64,000 bases of DNA from Paenarthrobacter sp. GOM3 (lineage in GTDB: Bacteria; Actinomycetota; Actinomycetes; Actinomycetales; Micrococcaceae). Made by a program: the position numbers and the translations under genes. This document shows positions 8,536-16,798 of this stretch, one piece after another. The stretch is from assembly GCF_018215265.2 (NCBI RefSeq), contig NZ_CP136562.1:2914001-2978000 (forward strand). Reading direction: 5' to 3'. How positions within the stretch are numbered: position 1 is the first letter of the stretch; each line of letters starts with the position of its first letter. The notes beneath the pieces are model-generated. The model saw only the letters and a list, made by a program, of their open reading frames with translations, did not search any database and had not been told where the DNA came from.

Positions 8536-10164
8536 TTACTTGGAAACAGTTCCGAGGCGGAACTTGAAGGACGGATCCAGCGTCTTATCGACACCGTTCA
8601 CGCCACTGCCGACAACTGCCACCTGGGCACCCTGGAGCAGGGGCAAAGTGGAGATGTCCTTTGCCAGCGCATTCTGGACATCCTTGATGTCCGCTTCACG
8701 CTTGGACTTGTCCGCTTCGGTGAGCTGCTTTCCGATGAGGTCGTTGACCGTGGCGTTGTTGTAGTGGTTCTTCAGGAAGCCGCCCTCCGGGAAGAACGGG
8801 GTGAGGTAGTTGTCGGCGTCACTGAAGTCAGGGAACCAACCGAACTGGAACAGCGGGTACTCGTCGGCGCGGCTGGCCTTGCTGTAAGTCACCCATTCCG
8901 TGGACTGCAGGTTCACAGTGAAGAGGCCGGACTTTTCCAGCTGCTCCTTGACCATGGCGTATTCGTCACCGGACGATCCGCCATAGTGGTCCGGGTTGTA
9001 CTGAAGGTTCAGCGCAACTTTTTCGTTGATGCCTGCATCCGTCAGGACCTTCTTGGCCTTGTCCAGGCTGGGCTTACCGGCATCGCCGTAAGCGTCTTTG
9101 AACGACTCGTTGGCGCCGAGGAATCCGTTGGGGACGTTGGAATACAGGGGAAGGTAGGTGCCCTTGTAGACCTGGTCGGCGATTGCCTGCCGATCAACGA
9201 GGTTGGCGATGGCCTGCCGCACGGCAAGTGCCTTGGCGGGGTCTGCGCCGGTGGCCTTGGTTCCGAACGGCATGGTGTCGAAGTTGAAGGTGATGTAGCG
9301 GATTTCGCCACCAGGTCCGGTGAGCACCTTGACCTTGGAATCCTTGCGGAGGTCATCGACGTCGGTTGCGCTGAGGCTGCGGAAAGCTACGTCGATGGCG
9401 CCCTGCTGGATTTCCAGTTTCAGGTTGGTGGGGCTGGCGTAGTACTTGATGGTGGCGGCGTCGTTCGCGGGCTTGCCAAGGACACCCTTGTAATCGGCAA
9501 ATGCCTTGAAACTGACCAGTTCGTTCTTTTTGTAGCTGTCGATCGTGTACTGGCCATAGAAAGCGTTGGCCTTGATGATTTCATCGTCGGAGAGGATCTT
9601 GTCCGCCGGGAAGACTTCATCGTCAACGATCGGAGCGGCAGGGCTGCTGAGGACCTGGCCAAAGGTCTGGTCGTTCGCGTTCTTGAGCTTGAACACCACG
9701 GTGGTGGCATCCGGCGCGCTGACACTTTCGATGTTGGTCAGCAACGACGCCGGGCCTGCGGGATCGTTGATGGCTACCTGGCGGTCAAACGAAAACTTGA
9801 CGTCCTTGGAATCCAAGGTGTGGCCGTTGGCCCACTTGAGCCCGGATTTGAGTTTGACCGTGTATTCCGAAGGGGCTGTGAACGACGACGATTCGGCGAG
9901 GTCGGGTACGGGATCGGCGCTGCCCGGCTTGGAATTGAGGAGGAACGAGTAGATCTGGTTCATCACCATGAACGAACCGTTGTCGTACGAACCTGCCGGG
10001 TCAAGGGAGGTGACCTTGTCCGTGGTGCCGTAGGCGATGGGGCCGGCGGCAGCCGGGGCGGATGATGAACCGCCTCCGGAGGGGCCGGTGCATGCCGTCA
10101 AGGCGAATGCGGAGATGCCCGCCAGCGCGATAACGCCGTGCAGGGCCTTCTTGTTCAGTGCCAT
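8536..10164 (-). CDS. Peptide ABC transporter substrate-binding lipoprotein (SBP_bac_5)
   Basis: 542 residues from ATG (MALNKKALHG), preceded by AGAAGG. Residues 1-24 are a lipoprotein signal peptide with lipobox LTAC, lipidated Cys25, then a Ser/Gly/Ala linker. The mature part is a cluster C (SBP_bac_5) binding protein with the family phrase KLKSGLKWANGHTLDSKDVKFSFDR near residue 100 and a QFGWFPDFSDADNYLTPFF segment in the third domain. Upstream in-frame codons (from 10239) only add a basic, non-conserved stretch that disrupts the signal peptide. First gene of the transporter operon; two CRP-like sites lie upstream. Confidence 0.93.
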   Translation of the reverse strand: MALNKKALHGVIALAGISAFALTACTGPSGGGSSSAPAAAGPIAYGTTDKVTSLDPAGSYDNGSFMVMNQIYSFLLNSKPGSADPVPDLAESSSFTAPSEYTVKLKSGLKWANGHTLDSKDVKFSFDRQVAINDPAGPASLLTNIESVSAPDATTVVFKLKNANDQTFGQVLSSPAAPIVDDEVFPADKILSDDEIIKANAFYGQYTIDSYKKNELVSFKAFADYKGVLGKPANDAATIKYYASPTNLKLEIQQGAIDVAFRSLSATDVDDLRKDSKVKVLTGPGGEIRYITFNFDTMPFGTKATGADPAKALAVRQAIANLVDRQAIADQVYKGTYLPLYSNVPNGFLGANESFKDAYGDAGKPSLDKAKKVLTDAGINEKVALNLQYNPDHYGGSSGDEYAMVKEQLEKSGLFTVNLQSTEWVTYSKASRADEYPLFQFGWFPDFSDADNYLTPFFPEGGFLKNHYNNATVNDLIGKQLTEADKSKREADIKDVQNALAKDISTLPLLQGAQVAVVGSGVNGVDKTLDPSFKFRLGTVSK

Positions 10165-10212
10165 CTGGTGAACCTTCTGTTCGATGGATTGGGCGTGCCG
10201 CCGTGGAAAATT

Positions 10213-10228
10213 TGTGACGGCGGACACT
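10213..10228. promoter_or_regulatory. CRP/GlxR-like site 1
   Basis: TGTGA-N6-ACACT, one to two mismatches from the CRP/GlxR consensus TGTGA-N6-TCACA. It is about 50 bp upstream of the binding-protein start codon and may act as a repressor-type position. Confidence 0.4.
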
Positions 10229-10277
10229 CTTGATTCCACGATTCAACCAGACTTCCCAGGCTGGGAGCCCCGGAATT

Positions 10278-10293
10278 TGTGATTCGAGACACA
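10278..10293. promoter_or_regulatory. CRP/GlxR-like site 2 within a longer inverted repeat
   Basis: TGTGA-N6-ACACA, one mismatch from the CRP/GlxR consensus, inside a longer inverted repeat AATTTGTG ... CACAAAATT (10274-10298). It is 65 bp from site 1 and about 115 bp upstream of the binding-protein start. Confidence 0.5.
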
Positions 10294-10410
10294 AAATTTA
10301 CCTTGCAGTAGCTTTCTTCCCCGCCCGGCAGCCATTGCCCGCCCGCAGAGGCCGGAATATCGTTGATCCCGGGTGGTCAGTCAAGGGATGACGGTTCGAA
10401 GGACAGGCAC

Positions 10411-11238
10411 ATGGATAAGGCAGCCCTCTGCGTAGGCATCAACCAATTCGCTTCCCTGCCGCAGTCGAGCTGGCTCCAGGGCTGCGTGAACGACGCCAAG
10501 GACCTGGCAGCTGTCCTGGCGAACTCCTACGGCTTCGAGGATTCGGCCATCACTGTCCTCTGCGACGAACAGGCAACAAAGCAGGCCGTCATGGTGGAGC
10601 TGAACAAACTGGTGGACGCGGCGGAGACGGGGCAGACGACCCATCTCGTTTTCACCTTTTCCAGCCATGGCACCCAAATCCCTGATACCAACGGGGACGA
10701 GGAAGATAGCCTGGACGAGGCCTTCGCCTGCCATGACATCACCAGCAACGGCGACGCGTGGGACCCGAACACTGTGATCTCCGACGATGAACTGGCCGCC
10801 GTTTTTGCCCGTTTGCCCGAAGGTGTCCTCATGGACGTTGTCCTGGACACCTGCCACAGCGGCACCGGGCTTAAATCCTTGGACCTGCTTCCCGGCAGGC
10901 GTCCGCGCTTCCTCCCCGCGCCAACGCCGGAGGCTGCGATAGCGAACGAGGACAAGGAGCTCCGAAGCCTGCGCGACCTGGTTAAGTCCGCCAAGCTCTC
11001 GACTCCCGCGCTGATGGCTGCCTGCCGATCCGATCAAACGGCCGCAGATGCGTTGATCGAGGGCCGCTATAACGGTGCCTTCACTTACAACTTCCTGAAG
11101 TCACTCCAGGGCGATGGGACGTTGGGGCGGGCGGAAATCCTGAAGCTGGTCAGCAAAGGCCTGAAGGCCGGCGGCTTCGACCAAGTGGCGCAACTGGAGG
11201 CCTCGAAGGCAGCCCGCAAGGCCGCTTGGGGCGCGTGA
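10411..11238 (+). CDS. Caspase-family (metacaspase/orthocaspase, peptidase C14-like) protein
   Basis: 275 residues, ATG preceded by GAAGGA at 7 bases. This is essentially a bare caspase fold: N-terminal strand KAALCVGINQF, the LQGCVNDAKDLAAVL segment typical of bacterial metacaspases, catalytic His86 in FTFSSHGTQ, and catalytic Cys148 in VVLDTCHSGTG, with the conserved AACRSDQTA segment about 70 residues later. No death-fold, TPR, NACHT or membrane domain is attached and no signal peptide is present, so it should act in the cytoplasm. Metacaspases cut after Arg/Lys, but the target here is unknown. It faces a metalloprotease gene across 23 bases. An in-frame upstream start would add 16 non-conserved residues. 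Confidence 0.9.
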   Translation: MDKAALCVGINQFASLPQSSWLQGCVNDAKDLAAVLANSYGFEDSAITVLCDEQATKQAVMVELNKLVDAAETGQTTHLVFTFSSHGTQIPDTNGDEEDSLDEAFACHDITSNGDAWDPNTVISDDELAAVFARLPEGVLMDVVLDTCHSGTGLKSLDLLPGRRPRFLPAPTPEAAIANEDKELRSLRDLVKSAKLSTPALMAACRSDQTAADALIEGRYNGAFTYNFLKSLQGDGTLGRAEILKLVSKGLKAGGFDQVAQLEASKAARKAAWGA

Positions 11239-11261
11239 CGGCCCGCGTTAGACGCCGGTCC

Positions 11262-12917
11262 CTAATCGCCGGTGCCGTGGAACCTGTCCCGCACGCCTGA
11301 GGACGCAGCCTGCTCGGCGTCGTGCTGTTGGTCCGTACCGAACAACTGCCCTTGGCGGTCCCGGTCCATAACGGGCTTGAGTGCGGCGTACACCAGCCGC
11401 CCACCGGCGTCGAACCGCAGAACCCCGCCACCACGGATGTCCACGTAATCCCTTTCTGTTCTCAGGCCTAGGCGCACGTTCGCTTCCCGCCGGCTCATCC
11501 GTACCGTTTGGATGAATGAGGCCCCAATCTCGGAAATGACGAACCCGTCCGGGGACACGCGCTCCGATGTCCGGACGCGGGTGGAACTCAGTGGAGTTCT
11601 TCGCTCCAGCCTTGCCGCCTCAAGCAGCCTCGGGTTTTCCCACACGAATCGCTGCACTTCCTGGGGGTCCGATCCCAGTGCCGAAAGGCGGATGGGATAA
11701 CGGAGCCCTTGGTAGTTGTCCACGCCGCTGATGTTGTACATGGACACCCGCCGGATGCCGATTGCGGAGAATTCCGCTTGAAGCGCCTCACGGTACCCAT
11801 GGATGTCCTCGGGAACCATATCCAGGTCGGCTGCAATGATGCCCCGCAGGAGATCCCGCCAAGACACGTCCACCGGCGGCATGTACGAAAGGCCCCGGAT
11901 AACCATGCGCAGGACACGGGTTGCCACGATCGAGCCTGACTCGGCTTTTTGCTGGAGGCTCTGCCCTTCCCCCAGCCTGGCATTCCTTTCGGACCAGAGC
12001 CGCTGTACAGCGCGGAGCACCGCACCCACCACCACGGTGCCACGTGCATGGGGTTCAGGCAGTTCCTGCCACTGGTCCGGAACGGCGCCCACGAACGGCT
12101 CACGCAATGGGCCCCGGGCGAACAGGTCGCGTGCGAAATCGAAAAGCGATCGCATCATGACCATGTCGTCAACCACCTGCCCCGCTTCGAAACCGCCCCC
12201 GGCCGCTTCAAGCTGGCGGTAGACAACTTCCCGTGAAGAAAAGACCGAAAGGATGGCCACGATGTCGGCCAACGCCTCGTGCATCGCCAACTGCTCCATG
12301 GTGGCCAGCTCATCGGCCCAGGCCGGACGGAATCCGTCCAGGATCGCGTGCGTCACTTCATGGGCCACGATGTCCCTGTAGAGGGCCGTGGGAACTTTGT
12401 AGCCCATCCGATCCACCGAGCCGAAGCGGATGACGTTGCTTCCACGCTGGTATCCGGTATCGGTGGCAGTGACCAGGTCGCGTGCTTTGAGGACCACGCG
12501 CCCCTCCGGGTTCCACGGCATGCGCCTGCCCAGTGTGCTTTCAAAAATGTCCAGGGTGCTCATCGCCACCCCGTACACATGTTGAGCCAGGAAGCGGGTG
12601 TCGTCCAGCAATTCCCGTAGTCCGTGCGGTGGTGGCTCGTCGACCAACTGCCACGGGTCCCCCTGACGGGTAAGTGTCACCGGGGATACGTTGGTACCGC
12701 GCCACTTCCGGATGTGGATGGCGTAGCGGTGCCCGGTAGGTCCGCGCCTCAGTCGTTCCACAGGAATCCGTACCTGCGCCGTCAACGGAGCAGCACCGGC
12801 CGCTCCAATTGGCCCTTCAGCCAGGACAGTCACCGTGACCATCTGCCCGGCTTTGACGTCTCCCGGGCCCTTCTTTGGAAATGCCACAGTCATCGCCATC
12901 CCGAATGCGGACCCCAA
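11262..12917 (-). CDS. Cytoplasmic gluzincin-type zinc metalloprotease (M4-like), function unknown
   Basis: 551 residues from a TTG; ATGs at 12899 and 12893 are equally possible starts (7 or 9 residues in). The zinc site is explicit: HEVTH at residues 186-190 (HExxH), with Glu214 in MHEALAD as the third ligand about 24 residues later, the gluzincin arrangement seen in M4 thermolysin-like enzymes. No signal peptide or pro-peptide is visible, unlike secreted M4 proteases. Residues 1-95 form a separate beta-rich N-terminal domain, and the roughly 250 residues after the catalytic domain contain repeated LSALGSDPQ-, RRTPLSSTRVR- and IRGGGVLRFDAGG-like strands. Convergent with the caspase gene; a functional link is inference. 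Confidence 0.8.
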   Translation of the reverse strand: MGSAFGMAMTVAFPKKGPGDVKAGQMVTVTVLAEGPIGAAGAAPLTAQVRIPVERLRRGPTGHRYAIHIRKWRGTNVSPVTLTRQGDPWQLVDEPPPHGLRELLDDTRFLAQHVYGVAMSTLDIFESTLGRRMPWNPEGRVVLKARDLVTATDTGYQRGSNVIRFGSVDRMGYKVPTALYRDIVAHEVTHAILDGFRPAWADELATMEQLAMHEALADIVAILSVFSSREVVYRQLEAAGGGFEAGQVVDDMVMMRSLFDFARDLFARGPLREPFVGAVPDQWQELPEPHARGTVVVGAVLRAVQRLWSERNARLGEGQSLQQKAESGSIVATRVLRMVIRGLSYMPPVDVSWRDLLRGIIAADLDMVPEDIHGYREALQAEFSAIGIRRVSMYNISGVDNYQGLRYPIRLSALGSDPQEVQRFVWENPRLLEAARLERRTPLSSTRVRTSERVSPDGFVISEIGASFIQTVRMSRREANVRLGLRTERDYVDIRGGGVLRFDAGGRLVYAALKPVMDRDRQGQLFGTDQQHDAEQAASSGVRDRFHGTGD

Positions 12918-12980
12918 ACACCGCAGCGGAAGCGCTGCTTAGCCCAGTATGGAGGGCGGCCAATCCGGAGGCAATGGTCC

Positions 12981-14120
12981 TTAGAGTGCTGCGCGCTGGA
13001 GGGAACGGGCGGCGTCGATGGTTGCTTGCCCCAGGACCCTGCTCCCCTGGTAGAGGACCACGGTCTGGCCGGGCGCTACACCACGCAAGGGATCCGTCAG
13101 GGTAACGACGAGCTCAGCCCGTTCAATGCCGGAGTCGTCGGTCACTGCCTCCACGTGTGCAACTGCCGGCACGGGATCGCCGTGGGCGCGGACCTGGGCG
13201 TAGCAGTCGAACTCTGCACCAGTGGCAACCTCTGAAATGGGCAGCCCTGCCCACGAAACCTTGATGCCTCGAAGTTCATCGATGGCAAGGAGCGCTTCCG
13301 GGCCAACCACAACTTTGTTTTCCTTGGGACGGATTTCCAGGACAAACCGGGGCTTGCCATCGGCTGCGGGCGTCCCAAGCTTCAGGCCCCGCCGTTGTCC
13401 CACCGTGAAGGCGTTGGCGCCGGGGTGCTCCCCGACCTTGGTACCGGTTTCATCGACGATATCGCCGGTAGTCATCTCGATCTTTTCGGCCAACCAGCCA
13501 CGGGTGTCGCCGTCGGAAATGAAGCAGATGTCGTGGCTGTCCGGCTTGTTCGCCACGGACAGGCCCCGACGCTCAGCCTCGGCGCGGACTTCAGCCTTGG
13601 ACGGCGTGTCAGCGAGCGGGAACATGGAGTGCTTGAGCTGCTCGTGGGTCAGGACACCGAGAACGTAGCTCTGGTCCTTTGCCCAGTCAGCGGCGCGATG
13701 GAGTTCGCGGTTACCGTCGGCGTCTTCGATGACCTTGGCATAGTGGCCGGTGCACACGGCATCAAAACCCAGGGCAATGGCCTTCTCCAGCAATGCGGCG
13801 AACTTGATGCGTTCGTTGCAGCGCATGCACGGATTGGGAGTGCGCCCGGCGGCGTACTCGTCAATGAAGTCCTGGACGACGTCTTCCTTGAATCGTTCCG
13901 AGAAGTCCCACACGTAGTACGGGATTCCCAGGACATCGCAGGCACGCCAGGCATCACGGGAGTCCTCGATGGTGCAGCAACCGCGGCTTCCGGTGCGAAG
14001 GGTCCCCGGCATGCGCGACAACGCGAGGTGGACCCCGACGACGTCGTGCCCTGCCTCTACGGCGCGGGCGGCTGCCACGGCGGAGTCGACTCCGCCGCTC
14101 ATTGCTGCAAGTACTCGCAT
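12981..14120 (-). CDS. mnmA: tRNA-specific 2-thiouridylase MnmA
   Basis: 379 residues. MnmA uses ATP and a protein persulfide to thiolate U34 of tRNA-Lys, -Glu and -Gln. Visible: the PP-loop SGGVDS at residues 8-13, the catalytic Cys in [25 protein letters not shown], the second catalytic Cys in [11 protein letters not shown], and the C-terminal beta-barrel with VGQRRGL. All match the family in order and length. The sulfur donor in this pathway is a cysteine desulfurase, and one is encoded nearby (15533-16756, same strand) with an oppositely oriented oxidoreductase gene between them. Start ATG with GAAAG upstream. Confidence 0.97.
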   Translation of the reverse strand: MRVLAAMSGGVDSAVAAARAVEAGHDVVGVHLALSRMPGTLRTGSRGCCTIEDSRDAWRACDVLGIPYYVWDFSERFKEDVVQDFIDEYAAGRTPNPCMRCNERIKFAALLEKAIALGFDAVCTGHYAKVIEDADGNRELHRAADWAKDQSYVLGVLTHEQLKHSMFPLADTPSKAEVRAEAERRGLSVANKPDSHDICFISDGDTRGWLAEKIEMTTGDIVDETGTKVGEHPGANAFTVGQRRGLKLGTPAADGKPRFVLEIRPKENKVVVGPEALLAIDELRGIKVSWAGLPISEVATGAEFDCYAQVRAHGDPVPAVAHVEAVTDDSGIERAELVVTLTDPLRGVAPGQTVVLYQGSRVLGQATIDAARSLQRAAL

Positions 14121-14239
14121 GCTGGCTTTCTGTGTGTTTGGGGCTGCCCTGTGTCCGGCCCGGAACGGCCAGTGTGCCCGTCCATTCTAGCTCGCGGTAG
14201 CCGGAGTGTGCTAAATGCCTTGACCACCCCCATTCCTGG

Positions 14240-14268
14240 TTCTAAAATTAGGCCTACTGATTTTAGAA
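14240..14268. promoter_or_regulatory. Inverted repeat overlapping a -10 box (putative operator)
   Basis: TTCTAAAAT and ATTTTAGAA are perfect 9-bp arms separated by 11 bases, and the centre contains the palindrome TAGGCCTA. The right arm contains a TAGAAT -10-like box (14264-14269) ending 9 bases before the ATG at 14279. A repressor bound here would block the promoter. The cognate regulator is not identifiable from this window. Confidence 0.65.
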
Positions 14269-14278
14269 TCGAGCTGAC

Positions 14279-15517
14279 ATGGCTACAGAACGAATGGTCA
14301 TTTCCGGCGGCGGCCTAGCCGGCGCCACTGCTGCCCGGACCTTGCGGGCCGAAGGTTTTGATGGTCCCATTACCCTGCTCTGCGCCGAGAACCGCATCCC
14401 CTACCTCCGCCCTCCCCTTTCCAAGGAATTCCTGCTTGGAAAGGCAGGCGAAGATTCCGTACCGGTGGTTCCGGCGGGCTGGTACGAAGAAAACGGCGTC
14501 GAACTGCTGTTCGGCAACGCCGCGACGGCGGTGGATCCGGCCAGCCACCGGATAGCGCTGCCAGGTGGCCTCCACCTGGAATACGCCAAACTGCTCATCG
14601 CAACCGGTGCACGTCCCAGAACCATCCCCCTTCCCGGTGCGGACCTCGAAGGCGTCATGACGTTTAGGACTTTCGATGACAGCCTGCACCTGCAAAGCCT
14701 CCTCAAAGACGGTGGCCGGAAAGTGGTCATGATCGGCTCCGGCTGGATCGGCATGGAGTTGGCGGCGGCAGCCCGCACGTACGGCAACGACGTGACGCTC
14801 CTGGGGCTGGAAGACATTCCGTTGAGCGCCGCCATCGGGGCGGAATTGGGGCGCTACTTCCAGCACCTTCACCTGGAACAAGGTGTCTCCTTCAGGCTTC
14901 CAGCGAGCGCGGCGAGAATCGAGGGACGCGTCGGAACGGCGGAGGCAGTCGTCACCGACAGCGGCGAACGGCTACCGGCCGACATCGTCATCATTGCTGT
15001 CGGCGTCGTCCCGGACACTGCCCTGGCGGAAGCGGCAGGCTTGGCGATCCGCAACGGCATCCTGGTGGACTCCGGACTCCGCACCAGCGCCCCGGATGTC
15101 TTTGCCGCGGGCGATGTGGCCAACGCCCTCCATCCGTTCACCGGCGAACACCACCGCAGTGAACACTGGTCCAATGCGCTCAACGGCGGCAAGACCGCGG
15201 CGAGGTCGATGCTGGGCCAGGACGCCACCTTTGATGTGGTGCCCTACTTCTACACCGACCAGTTCGAGGCGAGCATGGAATACTCGGGCTTCCCTTCGCT
15301 GGCCTCGGGCCTTTCGCCGGTGATTCGCGGCGCCTTGACTGACGAAGGCTTCATCGCATTCTGGGTCAAAGACGGAGGTGTGGTTGCCGGCATGAGCGTC
15401 AACCAACGCCGTGTCCACAAGGCGATCAAGGCCCTCATCACGGGCCGCGTCCGCGTCAGCCTGGACCGGCTGACCGATCCGGCAGTGCCGCTCGAAGAAC
15501 TTCTTCCTACCCCGTAA
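14279..15517 (+). CDS. FAD-dependent pyridine nucleotide-disulfide-family oxidoreductase (ferredoxin reductase-like)
   Basis: 412 residues. An N-terminal FAD site (VISGGGLAGATAARTLR), a central NAD(P) site (KVVMIGSGWIGMELAAAARTYG) and the second FAD motif (TSAPDVFAAGDVAN) are present in the order expected for rhodocoxin/putidaredoxin reductase-type enzymes; the C-terminal Reductase_C domain follows. There is no redox-active CxxxxC, so it is not a disulfide reductase. It likely passes electrons from NAD(P)H to a ferredoxin. No ferredoxin or P450 gene is adjacent, so the partner must be elsewhere. It lies between two sulfur-metabolism genes on the opposite strand and carries its own palindromic promoter. 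Confidence 0.88.
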   Translation: MATERMVISGGGLAGATAARTLRAEGFDGPITLLCAENRIPYLRPPLSKEFLLGKAGEDSVPVVPAGWYEENGVELLFGNAATAVDPASHRIALPGGLHLEYAKLLIATGARPRTIPLPGADLEGVMTFRTFDDSLHLQSLLKDGGRKVVMIGSGWIGMELAAAARTYGNDVTLLGLEDIPLSAAIGAELGRYFQHLHLEQGVSFRLPASAARIEGRVGTAEAVVTDSGERLPADIVIIAVGVVPDTALAEAAGLAIRNGILVDSGLRTSAPDVFAAGDVANALHPFTGEHHRSEHWSNALNGGKTAARSMLGQDATFDVVPYFYTDQFEASMEYSGFPSLASGLSPVIRGALTDEGFIAFWVKDGGVVAGMSVNQRRVHKAIKALITGRVRVSLDRLTDPAVPLEELLPTP

Positions 15518-15532
15518 CAGGCGCGGAGCAGC

Positions 15533-16756
15533 TCAGGCCTGGTGCTGCCTCGCCACCGTCGCGGCCGTTTGAATGCTGGACTCGTGGCCGGCCATGCCGG
15601 CCTGTCGGGCCCGCGCGCACGCCTCCGGCAGCGCCTTGAGGAGGGCGTCAACGTCAGCCTCTGTAGAGCTGTGGCCCAAGGTGAAGCGCTGTGCTCCGCG
15701 CGCTGTGTCCTCATCCAAACCCATGGCCAGGAGGACGTGCGAAGGCCGCGGCACACCCGCGGTGCATGCCGAGCCCGTGGACGATTCCACGCCTGCCAGG
15801 TCCAGGAGGAAGAGCAACGAATCCCCTTCACATCCGGGGAACGTGAAGTGGGCGTTGCCGGGGAGGCGGCCAGCGCCGGGCGCCCCTCGCAGCACAGCGT
15901 CGGGAACGGCCGCCAGGACGCCGTCGATCAGGCGGTCGCGGAGTCCGGCCAGCCGATCCTGCTCCTCCGCCAGGTGGGCGGTGACTGCTTCGGCGGCCGC
16001 AGCGAACGCGGCGATCGCAGGCGTATCCAGGGTTCCCGAGCGCACATCCCGCTCCTGCCCACCACCATGCTGAACCGGGGTCAACGTCACGGCCCTGCCC
16101 AGGAAGAGAGCACCCACGCCCACCGGTCCGCCCAGCTTGTGGCCTGACACGGACATCGCCGACAGGCCCGATCCACGGAAGTCGACGGGAACAGAACCGA
16201 ATGCCTGGACGGCGTCCGAATGCACCGGGATTCCGTGTGGCTTTGCCAGCCCAACAACCTCAGCTACCGGCTGGATGGTCCCGACTTCGTTGTTGGCCCA
16301 CATTACGGTAATCAGCGCAATCGAATCAGGGTCGCGTTCGATCTCGCGATGGAGGACGTCCAATCGGATGATGCCTTCGCTATCCACCGGGAGCCACACA
16401 ACATCGGCTGCCTCGTGGCGCTCCAGCCACTCCACGGTGTCCATGACTGCGTGATGTTCGACGGCGGAACAGAGGATGCGGGTCCGGCGGGGGTTTTCGT
16501 CGCGGCGGGCCCAGAACAGGCCCTTGACGGCCAGGTTGTCAGCTTCAGTTCCACCCGAGGTGAAGATCACTTCCGATGGATGCGCGCTGGCGGCCGCGGC
16601 CAGCGTTTCGCGGGCATCCTCCACCGCGCGACGTGCACGACGTCCTGCGCCGTGGAGCGAGGATGGATTGCCTGTGCGCGCCAGTTCACGCGTCATGACG
16701 GCGAGCGCTTCAGCCGAAAGGGGCGTGGTGGCAGCGTGATCGAGGTATACAGGCAC
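15533..16756 (-). CDS. Cysteine desulfurase (NifS/IscS family)
   Basis: 407 residues, PLP-dependent class V aminotransferase fold. It takes sulfur from cysteine as an enzyme persulfide. Visible: N-terminal YLDHAATTP, PLP-binding HSDAVQ and SGHKLGGP with Schiff-base Lys207, and catalytic Cys331 in SSTGSACTAG, a short-loop class I (IscS/NifS-like) arrangement. It likely feeds MnmA, and possibly Fe-S assembly. The GTG start lies exactly 6 bases after TAGAAT (16763-16768 minus strand), so the gene can be transcribed as a leaderless message independently of the regulator gene 42 bases upstream. Confidence 0.95.
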   Translation of the reverse strand: MPVYLDHAATTPLSAEALAVMTRELARTGNPSSLHGAGRRARRAVEDARETLAAAASAHPSEVIFTSGGTEADNLAVKGLFWARRDENPRRTRILCSAVEHHAVMDTVEWLERHEAADVVWLPVDSEGIIRLDVLHREIERDPDSIALITVMWANNEVGTIQPVAEVVGLAKPHGIPVHSDAVQAFGSVPVDFRGSGLSAMSVSGHKLGGPVGVGALFLGRAVTLTPVQHGGGQERDVRSGTLDTPAIAAFAAAAEAVTAHLAEEQDRLAGLRDRLIDGVLAAVPDAVLRGAPGAGRLPGNAHFTFPGCEGDSLLFLLDLAGVESSTGSACTAGVPRPSHVLLAMGLDEDTARGAQRFTLGHSSTEADVDALLKALPEACARARQAGMAGHESSIQTAATVARQHQA

Positions 16757-16762
16757 CCCTCA

Positions 16763-16768
16763 ATTCTA
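16763..16768 (-). promoter_or_regulatory. -10 box of a leaderless promoter (cysteine desulfurase)
   Basis: TAGAAT on the minus strand, six bases before the GTG at 16756. This is the canonical position for transcription to start on the initiation codon. Confidence 0.65.
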
Positions 16769-16798
16769 CCGGGCCTGACCCCGCCGGGCAGTTTCAGG

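Noticed and set aside
7960..10065. Long plus-strand open frame of 701 codons opposite the peptide transporter
   Set aside because: It lies entirely antisense to two well-supported transporter genes and has the low-complexity Val/Gly/Asp composition of a shadow frame in GC-rich DNA.
10411..12917. Defence island
   Set aside because: Apart from the protease pair there are no nucleases, NTPases, toxins or mobile genes nearby; the flanks are housekeeping genes.
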